Source of the DNA: Acidithiobacillus sp.
GTDB taxonomy: Bacteria > Pseudomonadota > Gammaproteobacteria > Acidithiobacillales > Acidithiobacillaceae
DNA length: 38,608 bases
Direction: 5' to 3'
NCBI GenBank assembly: GCA_028065135.1
Contig: JAPTWR010000189.1
Span: forward strand, 1 to 38,608
Below the pieces are notes generated by a model, which worked only from the letters and a program-made list of their open reading frames with translations, was not told the DNA's origin and did no database searches. Made by a program: the position numbers and the translations under genes. Positions within the stretch are counted from its first letter, which is position 1; each line of letters starts with the position of its first letter. Shown piece by piece: positions 7,961 through 16,339 of the stretch.

Positions 7961-8179
7961 TCAGGATGTAATAAAAATATAAAACCAACGTTTAATCGAC
8001 GCTCGGTTTGATGGATACTTTTGGGGCAATTTCCGACCCTGATTCTGTCCAATAACCCGTCCATTTTCCTGTGTCCAGTAAACGTCACCCAAGTGCGCAG
8101 GGTACTGACCACCAATTTCCGTATGGCCGGTTGCGCTGCAAAAGAGCCATTGAGCTTTGCATCTATAATTGGCGTTCAT
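7961..8179 (-). CDS. Possible small protein downstream of the Dam-type methylase
   Basis: 72 residues from the ATG at 8179 (a GTG at 8188 is also in frame), beginning 13 bp after the methylase stop on the same strand, with GGAG just before the ATG. The sequence is basic and aromatic-rich (CKAQWLFCSATGHTEIGGQY, GDVYWTQENGRVIGQNQ) with two cysteines. I recognise no family. Position and balanced composition argue for a real gene; the short length argues for caution. Confidence 0.4.
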   Translation of the reverse strand: MNANYRCKAQWLFCSATGHTEIGGQYPAHLGDVYWTQENGRVIGQNQGRKLPQKYPSNRASIKRWFYIFITS

Positions 8180-8192
8180 TTTCTCCACGAGA

Positions 8193-9098
8193 TCAAGGGG
8201 CTATGCTGGCAAGCCATCCTCCAGTCGCGTCGGCGACGCGCTTTGGTAGCTGGGCAGAACCTCCTATAATGAGCAGAGCGCTGGCGAAAGGCGCTTTTTG
8301 CTGACAGTTATCCCCACCACCGAAATGTAGCCGCCCCCGTAGCATAACGACGGGAATTCGGTCGGCTACCAGGGTGTGCCACCAAATGGAATCGACACGC
8401 GCTGGGCAGAGCAAGATGCTGACGACTCCGTTGCCGGTCTCCGCCAGTGCTTTGTGTATCCATGCCCGCAACTGGGAAAACGGAGGGTTCACATAACAGC
8501 AGGTACCCTTCCCCCAGGACTGACGAAGTCCATCGTGCTTTTCCGTGTAATGCACATAGGCGCGCACCGGGGCGGCCGGCCCAACGCTGGGGCTACAGGG
8601 GTCGATGTCAAAGGTTTTACCCGGTAGCAACGGGTACAACTGCTGCAGAAGTGAGGGCGGGGTTGTCCATGTGTTCTCCTTCGTGGTCCATAGTGCGGCG
8701 CGGGGATTGATCTTTTGTAACCGAACCCGCGATTTGAGGGCGACGGCAAGAATCAGGTAGCTGCGGAGTGTTGCTCGGCCCTGCTTCAGGGCCTGAATGG
8801 TGTTCATCGACAATCCCGTTTTTTCGGCGGCAGGGCGAATTCCACCTAGTCGTTCCACGCATAGCCCCGCGCTAGGCGCCAGGTAATATCCCTGTTCGCT
8901 TATTGCCGCAATCAGTCTGGGCAAGGCGATATTGCCCTGCTTTCTGAGCAGATATCGCGACTGACGCGGCAATGCGGCCAGAATCCCCGCTGTTTCGAGC
9001 TCGGCCAATAGGCGTATCAAAATACGTGACAAAGACGTCTCATTTTTTGATACGGCAGGAGCGCGTTTTCCTCGGTTATTTTTTAGTGATGCTGCCAT
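8193..9098 (-). CDS. Phage/plasmid-type DNA N6-adenine methyltransferase (Dam family)
   Basis: 301 residues. Residues from about 85 to 120 hold a helix-turn-helix (GIRPAAEKTGLSMNTIQALK). The catalytic domain follows: WTTPPSLLQQLYP, FDIDPCSP (binding the methyl donor) and CYVNPPFSQLRAWI, whose NPPF is the N6-adenine methylase motif. This layout is that of the compact phage Dam-like group (PF05869 type) common on proteobacterial prophages and plasmids. No restriction enzyme is adjacent, so the likely role is self-marking or control of element genes rather than restriction. It lies with an excisionase-like gene and an integrase, supporting a mobile-element core. Confidence 0.85.
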   Translation of the reverse strand: MAASLKNNRGKRAPAVSKNETSLSRILIRLLAELETAGILAALPRQSRYLLRKQGNIALPRLIAAISEQGYYLAPSAGLCVERLGGIRPAAEKTGLSMNTIQALKQGRATLRSYLILAVALKSRVRLQKINPRAALWTTKENTWTTPPSLLQQLYPLLPGKTFDIDPCSPSVGPAAPVRAYVHYTEKHDGLRQSWGKGTCCYVNPPFSQLRAWIHKALAETGNGVVSILLCPARVDSIWWHTLVADRIPVVMLRGRLHFGGGDNCQQKAPFASALLIIGGSAQLPKRVADATGGWLASIAP

Positions 9099-9225
9099 GA
9101 CAGTGTGTCCTCAATGAGGGCGACCCCTTAACGAACCGCTATCTCGTTTATTCATGCGACGGTGCAGGCCTGGATCCAAGCGATGAGCGGGCACCGCCTG
9201 AAACCAGCCTCCAACGCATGTCCGC

Positions 9226-9244
9226 CGGGATCAATTTGATCCCG
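9226..9244. repeat. 19-bp palindrome, copy 1
   Basis: CGGGATCAATTTGATCCCG is a perfect inverted repeat around a central T. The same palindrome, with the central base complemented, recurs at 10665-10685. Copy 1 lies upstream of the Dam-type gene start (9098, minus). It is a likely operator for a dimeric regulator of this mobile core. Confidence 0.6.
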
Positions 9245-9390
9245 AGCATCTGTTGTCAGCGGTCGTTATCTTCCTGAATCTTTGCACATGGCGGAGATGG
9301 TAATATGTTGACGGTTGTCCGTGCAGTTCAAAAACGCCAGATTATTCCCGATTATGTTCTTCGTTGAGACCACTTCAGGGCAGGAACACC

Positions 9391-10158
9391 TTAGTCTGGG
9401 CTCAGTGCCCAAACGGGAACCCCTAGAGCGGTGGCCAACGTCTGCTCGACCGACGCGCCGTGCCGAAGGGCCAGAGCCATCAAAGGGCCTAAATGCAAGG
9501 GGTTGCCCCAGGGATTCCGGTGGCAGGTATCGGGTTCGCTTTGAAAAAACCCCGCAAGGAAATGCACCGGTGTACGCCGCACCAGTTCCACACGTCGCGC
9601 GCGTTCCTCTCCTGTTGCGCCACGGAGAAAACCGTAGAGCCCCACGGTGGGCGGCATCTCCTCCAGGGTTTCCAAGGAGTCCAGGACGGCCATGATTCCC
9701 GGATCCAGCGACGCACTCCAGACATCAGAGAGCTGTTTGAGGGTCTGCGGATCGGCACCCTCCGCCTGAAAACGGCCCAGAAAAGAATTCGCGTTGCCCC
9801 CAGACAGGCAGTAGTCTGGATTGACGACTGCCACCGGCAAGCTCCAGAAAAAAGGGGAGGTGCTCACCAGTTCCAGCAGCGCCGCATAGGGATCCTGGTT
9901 CGCTGCGGTTTCACCGAGCGCGGCACCCCAGAAGACTTCCTCCCGGAGCCGTTCTTCAAGACGCTGCCGCGCGCAGATTCGCGATTCCCAGAACTCTCCA
10001 GATTCGGTCACGGCGACACACTGGATGACGTCATCCGGCAGGAACAGGTAGCCAAAAAAGAGGAACCCCTCCTCGTTCCGGCAATATCCCCAGCCGTCAC
10101 CCACCCGACTCTGCACCGTTGACGGTGCCGTTATGACACAGTTGCTTTGGACTTCCAT
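9391..10158 (-). CDS. Hypothetical protein, 255 residues
   Basis: ATG at 10158 preferred (MEVQSNCVITAP) because AGGAG lies 7 nt before it; the frame opens at 10191. The protein is acidic and apparently soluble. It contains WGYCRNEEGFLFFGYLFLPD near the N-terminus, a central helical part (LSDVWSASLDPGIMAVLDSLE) and a C-terminal leucine-rich segment (GPLMALALRHGASVEQTLAT). No signal peptide, membrane segment or catalytic motif is evident. It is probably a mobile-element cargo gene since it sits between the Dam-type gene and the excisionase-like gene. I do not recognise the family. Confidence 0.6.
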   Translation of the reverse strand: MEVQSNCVITAPSTVQSRVGDGWGYCRNEEGFLFFGYLFLPDDVIQCVAVTESGEFWESRICARQRLEERLREEVFWGAALGETAANQDPYAALLELVSTSPFFWSLPVAVVNPDYCLSGGNANSFLGRFQAEGADPQTLKQLSDVWSASLDPGIMAVLDSLETLEEMPPTVGLYGFLRGATGEERARRVELVRRTPVHFLAGFFQSEPDTCHRNPWGNPLHLGPLMALALRHGASVEQTLATALGVPVWALSPD

Positions 10159-10309
10159 TGCTGACTCCTGAGTGGACGTGCCACATGGCACAAATCCAAT
10201 CTATCAGCCGCTTTCCTTAACCCAGGATTTTTCGGCGAAACATAATCCTCACCCATATGCCCGCCGTGCACCGTCAGATACCTCCCCCGTTTTTTAACTC
10301 AGTTATTAG

Positions 10310-10326
10310 ACGCCAAAATTTGGCGT
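10310..10326. promoter_or_regulatory. Operator-like palindrome upstream of the excisionase-like gene
   Basis: ACGCCAAA-A-TTTGGCGT is a perfect 17-bp inverted repeat, followed after TTC by another TTGGCG half-site. It lies 72 bp before the ATG at 10398. Its inner 13 bp match the palindrome upstream of brxA (17673-17685), apart from an extra A/T pair. Confidence 0.6.
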
Positions 10327-10397
10327 TCTTGGCGATTTTATCGACGACTAGCCGCGCTACGATAGTTCCCATGCAGTGACCACATTTGGAGGCTGAA

Positions 10398-10679
10398 ATG
10401 CAGCAGGAACAGAAATTACTCACGTCTGAGGAGGCAGCCGCCCTCTTAAGAAAGACCCCAGCCGCCTTCCGGGACGCCATGTGTCGTAGCCGGGCGGGGT
10501 GGGCGAAGTGGCTCGCCGCACGACGCGTCTGGCTCGGACGGAGATACTACCTACGCCGAAAGGATGTGGAAGCAATCCTGGAGTGTGGCGACGGAGTCGC
10601 CGATTGTGATCGGCAGACAGGAATCGTGAGCCCGATACCCGCCCGGTCGGCGCTGAATCGCGTCCCGGGATCAAATTGA
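10398..10679 (+). CDS. Excisionase-like winged helix-turn-helix protein (intact copy)
   Basis: 93 residues from the ATG at 10398, preceded by GGAGG at 10388-10392. The first 55 residues are a MerR/excisionase fold: LLTSEEAAALLRKTPAAFRD (recognition helices), then WLAARRVWLGRRYYLRRKDVEAIL (the wing and following helix). This is the intact version of the broken gene at 404-709. It precedes the integrase at 11411 on the same strand, with a hairpin-rich stretch in between. A role in directing excision is inferred from fold and context; a repressor or activator role is equally possible. Confidence 0.7.
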   Translation: MQQEQKLLTSEEAAALLRKTPAAFRDAMCRSRAGWAKWLAARRVWLGRRYYLRRKDVEAILECGDGVADCDRQTGIVSPIPARSALNRVPGSN

Positions 10680-10685
10680 TCCCGG
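10665..10685. repeat. 21-bp palindrome, copy 2, at the end of the excisionase-like gene
   Basis: Arms CCGGGATCAA and TTGATCCCGG around a central A; the inner 19 bp equal the reverse complement of copy 1 at 9226-9244. It overlaps the last codons and stop of the excisionase-like gene and immediately precedes the hairpin-rich stretch. It may be an operator or a weak terminator-like structure (no T-run follows). Confidence 0.6.
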
Positions 10686-10702
10686 AGCAAAACATGCGAA
10701 AA

Positions 10703-11317
10703 AGTGGCGATGATGCGCCACTGCTGGCTCCTTGGCGACGTTATGCTGGTATCAGCAAAGGGCAGCATGCCGCGCGAGCGTCTCAGGTGAGATAAAGCTG
10801 CATAGGCCATACACGCAGGACGACAGATTTCCAGCACGCACGTGCCGACCACAGGGGGCGTTACACCCTGCAAATCGCGCCGTTATCGGCATATATCGGC
10901 AAGAATGCTTGCCTCACAGTGATCCATGGCAGCAATGCCTGAATGCGCAACTGAAGAAGCGGTCGGTGATTCATTCGCATGCACACGCAAAGTGACGCCG
11001 ACAAAAGGGCTGGTCAAACCCCCGCCCGATAAGGCCCGCCCAGAGCGGGCGCAAAATGTCACCGCATTCCACGGTAAGGAATGCACATTCAACCCACGCC
11101 GGGTGACCGGCGCGATAAGGATTTTCATATTGAAAGGCCAAGGGCCTGAAGGACGCATAGCTACCAATACGAATCATCATTGACGAGTACCCCTGAGGGG
11201 GTAAGGGTGTCCCGCGTAAGCGGCGTGCAGGCCAAGGCCTTTCACGTCACCCTCCGAAACTCACCGGATCAATCCGGCGGGCGTGATGATTCAGGCTGAC
11301 CGCACCGCAAGGTGCGG
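10703..11317 (+). ncRNA. Hairpin-rich stretch, candidate structured RNA (or structured DNA site)
   Basis: No convincing ORF; instead a dense series of short perfect stem-loops. Stems of 6-7 bp: 10703-10722 (AGTGGCG/CGCCACT), 10898-10913 (GGCAAG/CTTGCC), 11034-11050 (GCCCGC/GCGGGC), 11064-11084 (GCATTCC/GGAATGC), 11097-11112 (CGCCGG, GTGA loop), 11188-11203 (TACCCC/GGGGTA), 11264-11277 (CCGGAT/ATCCGG), 11300-11317 (CCGCACC, GCAA loop). Shorter ones: 10744-10757, 10781-10792, 10834-10845, 10928-10939 (GCAA loop), 11123-11135, 11135-11147, 11212-11223 (GTAA loop), 11229-11240. Several loops are GNRA tetraloops, typical of folded RNA. It lies between the excisionase-like gene and the integrase. 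Strand is assumed from those genes. It could instead be an immunity/antisense RNA region of P4/P1-like elements, or a recombination or replication site. Confidence 0.4.
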
Positions 11318-11410
11318 GTAGCAAAGGTCCCAAATACGCAAGAAATGGACATATCAGCCTACTGCTCGCCCGCCGTAACCGTCGTTAGCCTGTTGATGTT
11401 GGGAGGAGTC

Positions 11411-12310
11411 ATGTCGTTACAAGAGGAAATGTTACGCATTGCGCGGGACGCCGGCGGCGCCCTGCGTACCCGGGAGCACCGGGAACGCATCACCAAAGAG
11501 TTTTGCCGATTCTTGCGCGAGCGGAATATCCAGACTCGTCATATTGACGATATCAAGGTGCGGCAGATCAAAGCCTATATCGACCATCTGCGCGAGAGAG
11601 GTCTGGGGCAAAGAACCCTGCAAAATACCATGGCGGCGCTCCGAACGGTGCTGACCACCGCCGGGCGCGGACCCTTTGCCGAGCATCGGGATTTGAGCAA
11701 CGCCGCGCTCGGCTTGTCTGGTGCTTCACGGGACGGGACCCATGAGGCCATTGATGACGCTCATTACCAGGAGGCATGGGCGAAGGTGCTGCAACTGGAC
11801 CCTACCGGCGGTGTTGGCTCCGTGATGGCCCTGCAAAGGAAACTCGGACTCCGCGCACTGGAGGCGTTACGCCCAAGAGCGGATACCTTCACCCGGTGGG
11901 AGCAAGAGGCTCTGAAAGACGGCGTCATCCACGTTATTGAGGGTACCAAGGGTGGCCGGCCACGCAAGCAGAGTGTGATCGACCAGGAAGGTGCCCTGGC
12001 GTCCATCCGGCATGCACAACAGGTACTGGCCCAAAACAACACCGTCTGCCTGGTCAATGGCAAAAGCGGCACACTAAAGTCGGCCTACGACCGGTACCAC
12101 CGGGTCCTACGCACAGCCGGACTCAGGGGGGCGCGGGCCTCCCATGGACTGCGCTATGCCTGGGCGGACCAGGCCATGACATTCTATCGGACGCACGACT
12201 ACAGTCTACGGGAAGCCCTCGCCTTGGTCGCCCAGGATCTCGGCCATGGTGATGGACGGGGCAGGTATGTGGCGCAGGTTTACTATGGTCGTCGTAAGGA
12301 AGGGGCATAA
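11411..12310 (+). CDS. Tyrosine recombinase (integrase domain protein)
   Basis: 299 residues from the ATG at 11411, behind GGGAGGAG; the open frame extends to 11312 but those starts lack a ribosome site. Residues 1-90 are the SAM-like DNA-binding domain. Catalytic residues are in order: R148 (GLRALEALR), K180 (EGTKGGRPR), H245-x-x-R248 (SHGLRYA), H279 (LGHGDG) and Y291/292 (VYYG). This is the integrase type common on proteobacterial plasmids and integrative elements. The hairpin-rich stretch ends 94 bp before it, and two 11-bp repeats lie about 95 bp after it. Those repeats resemble the array near the tRNA-Phe scar, so it is a candidate enzyme for the island. Confidence 0.88.
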   Translation: MSLQEEMLRIARDAGGALRTREHRERITKEFCRFLRERNIQTRHIDDIKVRQIKAYIDHLRERGLGQRTLQNTMAALRTVLTTAGRGPFAEHRDLSNAALGLSGASRDGTHEAIDDAHYQEAWAKVLQLDPTGGVGSVMALQRKLGLRALEALRPRADTFTRWEQEALKDGVIHVIEGTKGGRPRKQSVIDQEGALASIRHAQQVLAQNNTVCLVNGKSGTLKSAYDRYHRVLRTAGLRGARASHGLRYAWADQAMTFYRTHDYSLREALALVAQDLGHGDGRGRYVAQVYYGRRKEGA

Positions 12311-12646
12311 CTGTGGGTATTTTGGCGGATTCAGTAAGGGCAGCGACCGGGTTAATGTCTAGCGGCCCGGACCTGTCGGTCTGCGCGGAAGGGAAAAGTA
12401 TACTGGCGGTGTCCTGGCGGTACACAGCCCGCTATGAAAGGTCAGGAGAAGGCTTGGGGCAGGGTGGGGGATGACCTAAAGGTATCCTAACAGTGCGCAA
12501 GAGCCCTCAAGGCTTTTCCGCCATACCTGGGACGCCGAGACGGGAAAGTGGAATGGCGCGTCCCTTGAAATCGGGTGGTTTATTGGTTGGATGGCGGGAT
12601 TATGGCGTAGCGCCGTTTTATTGCGGCAACAATCATAACCCCCCGT
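12311..12646. other. Non-coding stretch between integrase and sbcC
   Basis: About 340 bp with no credible gene. It holds the two 11-bp repeats (12404-12425) and a few weak stems (GGCG-TAG-CGCC near 12604-12614; AGCC-CTCAA-GGCT followed by TTT near 12505). The latter could be a poor terminator for the integrase. No tRNA fragment matching the scar at 38483-38527 was found here. Confidence 0.4.
12404..12425 (+). repeat. Two tandem 11-bp repeats, TGGCGGTGTCC and TGGCGGTACAC
   Basis: The second unit is identical to the unit of the array at 38319-38362, and both sites keep 11-bp phasing (about one helical turn). Lying just behind an integrase gene, they may be arm-type binding sites for the recombinase or an accessory protein. 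Confidence 0.55.
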
Positions 12647-12665
12647 GTATTTTGGCCTAAAATAC
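12647..12665 (-). repeat. Inverted repeat over the sbcC stop codon
   Basis: GTATTTT and AAAATAC flank GGCCT; the sbcC stop is at 12657-12659. It may be a transcript-end structure, but there is no classic GC stem or T-run, so terminator function is doubtful. Confidence 0.4.
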
Positions 12666-15600
12666 GCAACCAGGCCCGAATATGGTACTTCTCCCCCCTG
12701 TTCTCGGCGTCACTTGAATCTGGGTGCCAATACGCTCCTTGAGGGCAGCCACATGGGAAATCACGCCGATGAGCTTGCCTTCCTGCTGGAGACCCGCAAG
12801 AGTTTCCAGGGCCATATCCAAGGCTTCCTCGTCCAGCGTGCCGAAACCTTCATCCAGAAACAGGGAATCCACCCGCACATTTTTACTGGCCATGTGCGAG
12901 AGGCCCAGCGCCAGAGCCAGGCTGACGATGAAGCTCTCTCCACCCGAGAGGTTTTTGGTGGAACGCACCTCCCCGGCCTGATAGTTATCGATCACATTGA
13001 GTTCCAGGGGTTGCCTGCCATCGCGGACCAGCAGATAACGGTCGGTCATTTTTTGCAGTTGCCGGTTGGCGTGGCTGACCATCAGTTCAAAAGTCAGACC
13101 TTGGGCAAAATTGCGGTATTTCTTGCCATCGCTGGAACCGATGAGTTCGTGGAGTAGATCCCAACGCCCGCACTCGCGCTTCTGCGCCGCGATGGCTTCG
13201 CCCCTCCCATGCATCTGCTCTTTCAATGCGGCGTTGTCCTTGAGTCTTTGAGAAAGACCACCGATCTCTTGCTGCATATTCCGGTGATTCACCATGAGAT
13301 CGCTCAATATCTGACTGACCGTATCTTTTGGCGCATCGGTGATCTGCTTTTGCCGCTCTGTCGCCAGCAGGGTATTTTTTTCTTGCTCCATGGCGTTGAG
13401 TACCGACGCTTCATCCTTCAGTTGAAACGCGGCATTCGCCAGTTTTTTACGCTCATCCTCCGGCAGACGGGTCGCTAAGAATTGCACCTCGCTGGCGAAC
13501 TCCGCCTTCAGCAAGCGACTCGCAAAAGCGGCTTCAGCAGCCTCTAATCGGGGTTTTCTTTCTTCGATGCCTACCACGAGGTTTGCCACGCTCTCCTGGA
13601 GTAAGTCCAGTTTCTGTTGCGCCGTATACATTTGCCGCCGCACATTTTCGAGTATGTTTTCGGCAGACACTATTGCACCGGAAAGATGCCTTTCCTCGTC
13701 TTCGGGATTTTTATCGCCAAAAAGCGCACGACGCTGATCTTTCCATGCCTGCTGTTCCACTCGTAGCATTTCGAGTTGTCTTTGTTGCTTTTGGGTCTCC
13801 CCATCCAACTTCAACATCTCCTCGCCCTGATGGCGTATCTGCGCCTCCAGTGCGGCGCGCTTCACAACGACGTCACCCTTTTCTTCTTGTCGGCGTAGCC
13901 ATTGGGCGCGCCGTTCGCTTAAATCTGCCTGAATCTGATTCAGGGCATCCAGAGAAACAGGGGCGACACTATAAGTCGCCAGATTCCCGGACAAAACCGC
14001 CATGTATTGCTCCTGTTGGGCAGAGAGCGATAAGGCGTCCTCTTTGATCTGTTCCAGAGACTTTTCGAGGGACACCTTTTGATGCCGCGCTGACTCAAAC
14101 TCCCGGTCTGCCTTCACAAACGCCGTCTTGGCCTGATCCAGGGAGACGCGTAATTCTGCCAATGCCTTTTCCGCAGCGTCTGCGCGACGCACGATACCAT
14201 GCGCCCGCTCTAAGGCAGCGCCATGTTCGTCCCGCAAAGTCTGCACTTGGTCTGTTAGTTGGGGATCTTCTGCTTGTAGCAGGGCGAAAACCTGCCCATT
14301 GGCAGCAATCAGGTCCTGTGCGGCGGCCCGTTGCGCGGTCGCATATTGCTGTTCAGCGTGCAGCCGCTCCAGTTCTTTGCCCTGCTCAGCCTGCTTCACC
14401 TTCAGCGTCGTAATCTCTTCTGCGTTGGCATCCTGCGCCGTTTTGGCAGCAATCAGGGCTTGGCGGGTTTCGTCAAAGTGCGGAATATTTCCCTCCGCGA
14501 AGGGATGCTCTGTTGCGCCGCAAAGCGGGCAGACCTCACCGTCCTCTAATTGATGACGCATTGCCTCCAGACTTTCTATCCGGTTGAGGAGCGTAATCTG
14601 GGTTTCCAGCAAGGAAACCGTGTGGTCGTGGGTCGTTTTCTGCGCCAGTTTGGCGGTAAGGCGTGCGTCCAGAGTCGCATTTTCCGCAAGCAGTGCGGTC
14701 TGATGCACTTTCAGAGTCGCCAGGTGCTGCGTCGTCTGCGCGATGACTTGGGCGGCATCCTGTATTTTTGCCAGAACAACACCCTGATCCTTGAGTCTGT
14801 CCAAGCGGACACGCCACTCTGGGAGTTCCTGTCCCTCCAGAAGGTCCTTGAAGGATAGCTGTTTTTCGGCCTCTTCTTCTTGCAGGCTATTCAGCGTGAT
14901 TTCGGCCTTACTGCGCCCTTCCTCACCAGTCTGCCATGAGCGAACCGCCGTCGCTAAGGCTTCTTCCGTCTGCCGTATCGCCCTGCCTTTCTCCCGCCAC
15001 TGCCCATACACCTGCTGCACCGCCTCCATCCGTGCCCGCATACCGGCAAGGTGTTCCACTAGCCCTGCATCCGCTTGCGTGTCTACCAACTGCTGCGTGA
15101 GGACCGCAAAGATGTTTTGCAGGCGTTCCTGTTCCCTGAGATCGGTATCCTGCTTCACGCGGAGCGCTTTCAGAGATTGCGCATACGCGGCGATGGCGTC
15201 GGAAGCCACTCGAACAGGTGCTTCTTTTTCACGGATTTTGAGATCCAGTTCGCGCACCTGCCGAATAAGGGGCAGGGCCTGTTGCTGCGTTGTCTTGCTG
15301 GCTTCCAGCTGCACTGCAGCCATGCGCTCCGCCTCGGTAGCCTGACGGACGGCTTCCACCTGTTCCGGCAGTATGGCCTGCTTCCCCCGATAGCTCGCCG
15401 CATCTGTCTCTTGCGCATGGCGAAGCGACTGCAAGGCGGTATAATCCGCTTCCAGTTCGAGTGCCTTATTTGCCTGCGTCAGTCTCTCCTGTTCGGGGGC
15501 AAAGGCAGTGACTCTGACCTGCAAATTCACTTTCTGCCCGGCGATCTGCTGCAGATCCATTTCCAGTTGCGCGATACTGTCCAGCCAGCGGATTATCTCC

Positions 15601-16328
15601 TGCGTCCGGGCAATTTCTGCAGCCAACTTTGCCTCCTGCTGGGTCTTTTGCGCCAGACTGTCGTTCAGCCCTTGCTCTTCCTCCGGACGCAAGAGCCGCA
15701 TGCCCTCCAGTTCCGCCTCCATTCGCTCCAGTGCGTTACGCTCTACAGTACGCCGTTCATGGACACGGACAGATATCTCGCTGTAAATCTCCGTTCCCGT
15801 GATTTGCTCCAGAATCGGCGCACGCTCATCGGCAGCGGCTTGCAGGAAGGCGGCGAACCCGCCCTGAGCCAGCAGCATGGAGCGAGTGAATTGCTCGAAG
15901 CCCATGCCCGTAGCTGTCTCAATCCGGTCGGACACCCCTTTGAGTGAGGACTCCAGTAAGCTGCCTGATCGTGCATCGGCAATTTCATGCTTCGGGTTCT
16001 GCAATTCACCATCGGGCTTCTTGCGCGCCCGGTGTTGGCTCCAGTGACAGCGGTATTGACCAGTCTGCGTGGCAAAGGTCACTTCGGCAAAACACTCGCC
16101 CGTCTGGCGGGACATAATTTCATTGGTGCCCTTGGTAACCTTGTTCAGGCGGGGGGTGCGCCCGTACAGCGCCAGACAAATGGCGTCGAGGATCGTCGTC
16201 TTCCCCGCACCAGTAGGCCCGGTGATGGCAAAAATGCCCTCTGAGGCGTAGGCGGGATGGGTAAAATCAATGCTCCACTCACCCACCAGAGAGTTCAGAT
16301 TTTTGAAGCGTACTTGTTGTATGCGCAT
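12657..16328 (-). CDS. sbcC: Exonuclease SbcCD, ATPase subunit SbcC
   Basis: About 1,223 residues from the ATG at 16328 (MRIQQVRFKNLNSLVGEW); the frame extends to 16445, but that part overlaps sbcD. Walker A is GPTGAGKT at 37-44. Long coiled coils flank a zinc hook, CPLC, at C600/C603. The C-terminal lobe has the ABC signature LSGGESFIVSLALALGLS and Walker B SLFLDEGFGTLDEEAL. SbcC is a Rad50-type ATPase that, with SbcD, opens hairpins and trims double-strand ends and palindromes. It starts 11 bp after the sbcD stop, forming one leftward operon. It is somewhat longer than the E. coli protein (1,048 residues), mostly in the coiled coil. Confidence 0.95.
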   Translation of the reverse strand: MRIQQVRFKNLNSLVGEWSIDFTHPAYASEGIFAITGPTGAGKTTILDAICLALYGRTPRLNKVTKGTNEIMSRQTGECFAEVTFATQTGQYRCHWSQHRARKKPDGELQNPKHEIADARSGSLLESSLKGVSDRIETATGMGFEQFTRSMLLAQGGFAAFLQAAADERAPILEQITGTEIYSEISVRVHERRTVERNALERMEAELEGMRLLRPEEEQGLNDSLAQKTQQEAKLAAEIARTQEIIRWLDSIAQLEMDLQQIAGQKVNLQVRVTAFAPEQERLTQANKALELEADYTALQSLRHAQETDAASYRGKQAILPEQVEAVRQATEAERMAAVQLEASKTTQQQALPLIRQVRELDLKIREKEAPVRVASDAIAAYAQSLKALRVKQDTDLREQERLQNIFAVLTQQLVDTQADAGLVEHLAGMRARMEAVQQVYGQWREKGRAIRQTEEALATAVRSWQTGEEGRSKAEITLNSLQEEEAEKQLSFKDLLEGQELPEWRVRLDRLKDQGVVLAKIQDAAQVIAQTTQHLATLKVHQTALLAENATLDARLTAKLAQKTTHDHTVSLLETQITLLNRIESLEAMRHQLEDGEVCPLCGATEHPFAEGNIPHFDETRQALIAAKTAQDANAEEITTLKVKQAEQGKELERLHAEQQYATAQRAAAQDLIAANGQVFALLQAEDPQLTDQVQTLRDEHGAALERAHGIVRRADAAEKALAELRVSLDQAKTAFVKADREFESARHQKVSLEKSLEQIKEDALSLSAQQEQYMAVLSGNLATYSVAPVSLDALNQIQADLSERRAQWLRRQEEKGDVVVKRAALEAQIRHQGEEMLKLDGETQKQQRQLEMLRVEQQAWKDQRRALFGDKNPEDEERHLSGAIVSAENILENVRRQMYTAQQKLDLLQESVANLVVGIEERKPRLEAAEAAFASRLLKAEFASEVQFLATRLPEDERKKLANAAFQLKDEASVLNAMEQEKNTLLATERQKQITDAPKDTVSQILSDLMVNHRNMQQEIGGLSQRLKDNAALKEQMHGRGEAIAAQKRECGRWDLLHELIGSSDGKKYRNFAQGLTFELMVSHANRQLQKMTDRYLLVRDGRQPLELNVIDNYQAGEVRSTKNLSGGESFIVSLALALGLSHMASKNVRVDSLFLDEGFGTLDEEALDMALETLAGLQQEGKLIGVISHVAALKERIGTQIQVTPRTGGRSTIFGPGCVF

Positions 16329-16339
16329 GGCTCGTCTCG

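Noticed and set aside
10732..11183. Short plus- and minus-strand ORFs (10732-10995, 10926-11183, 10883-11167)
   Set aside because: They overlap each other on both strands and coincide with the hairpin series; stems rather than codon structure explain the sequence. The minus-strand one vaguely resembles ORFs annotated in P4-like elements, so some doubt remains.
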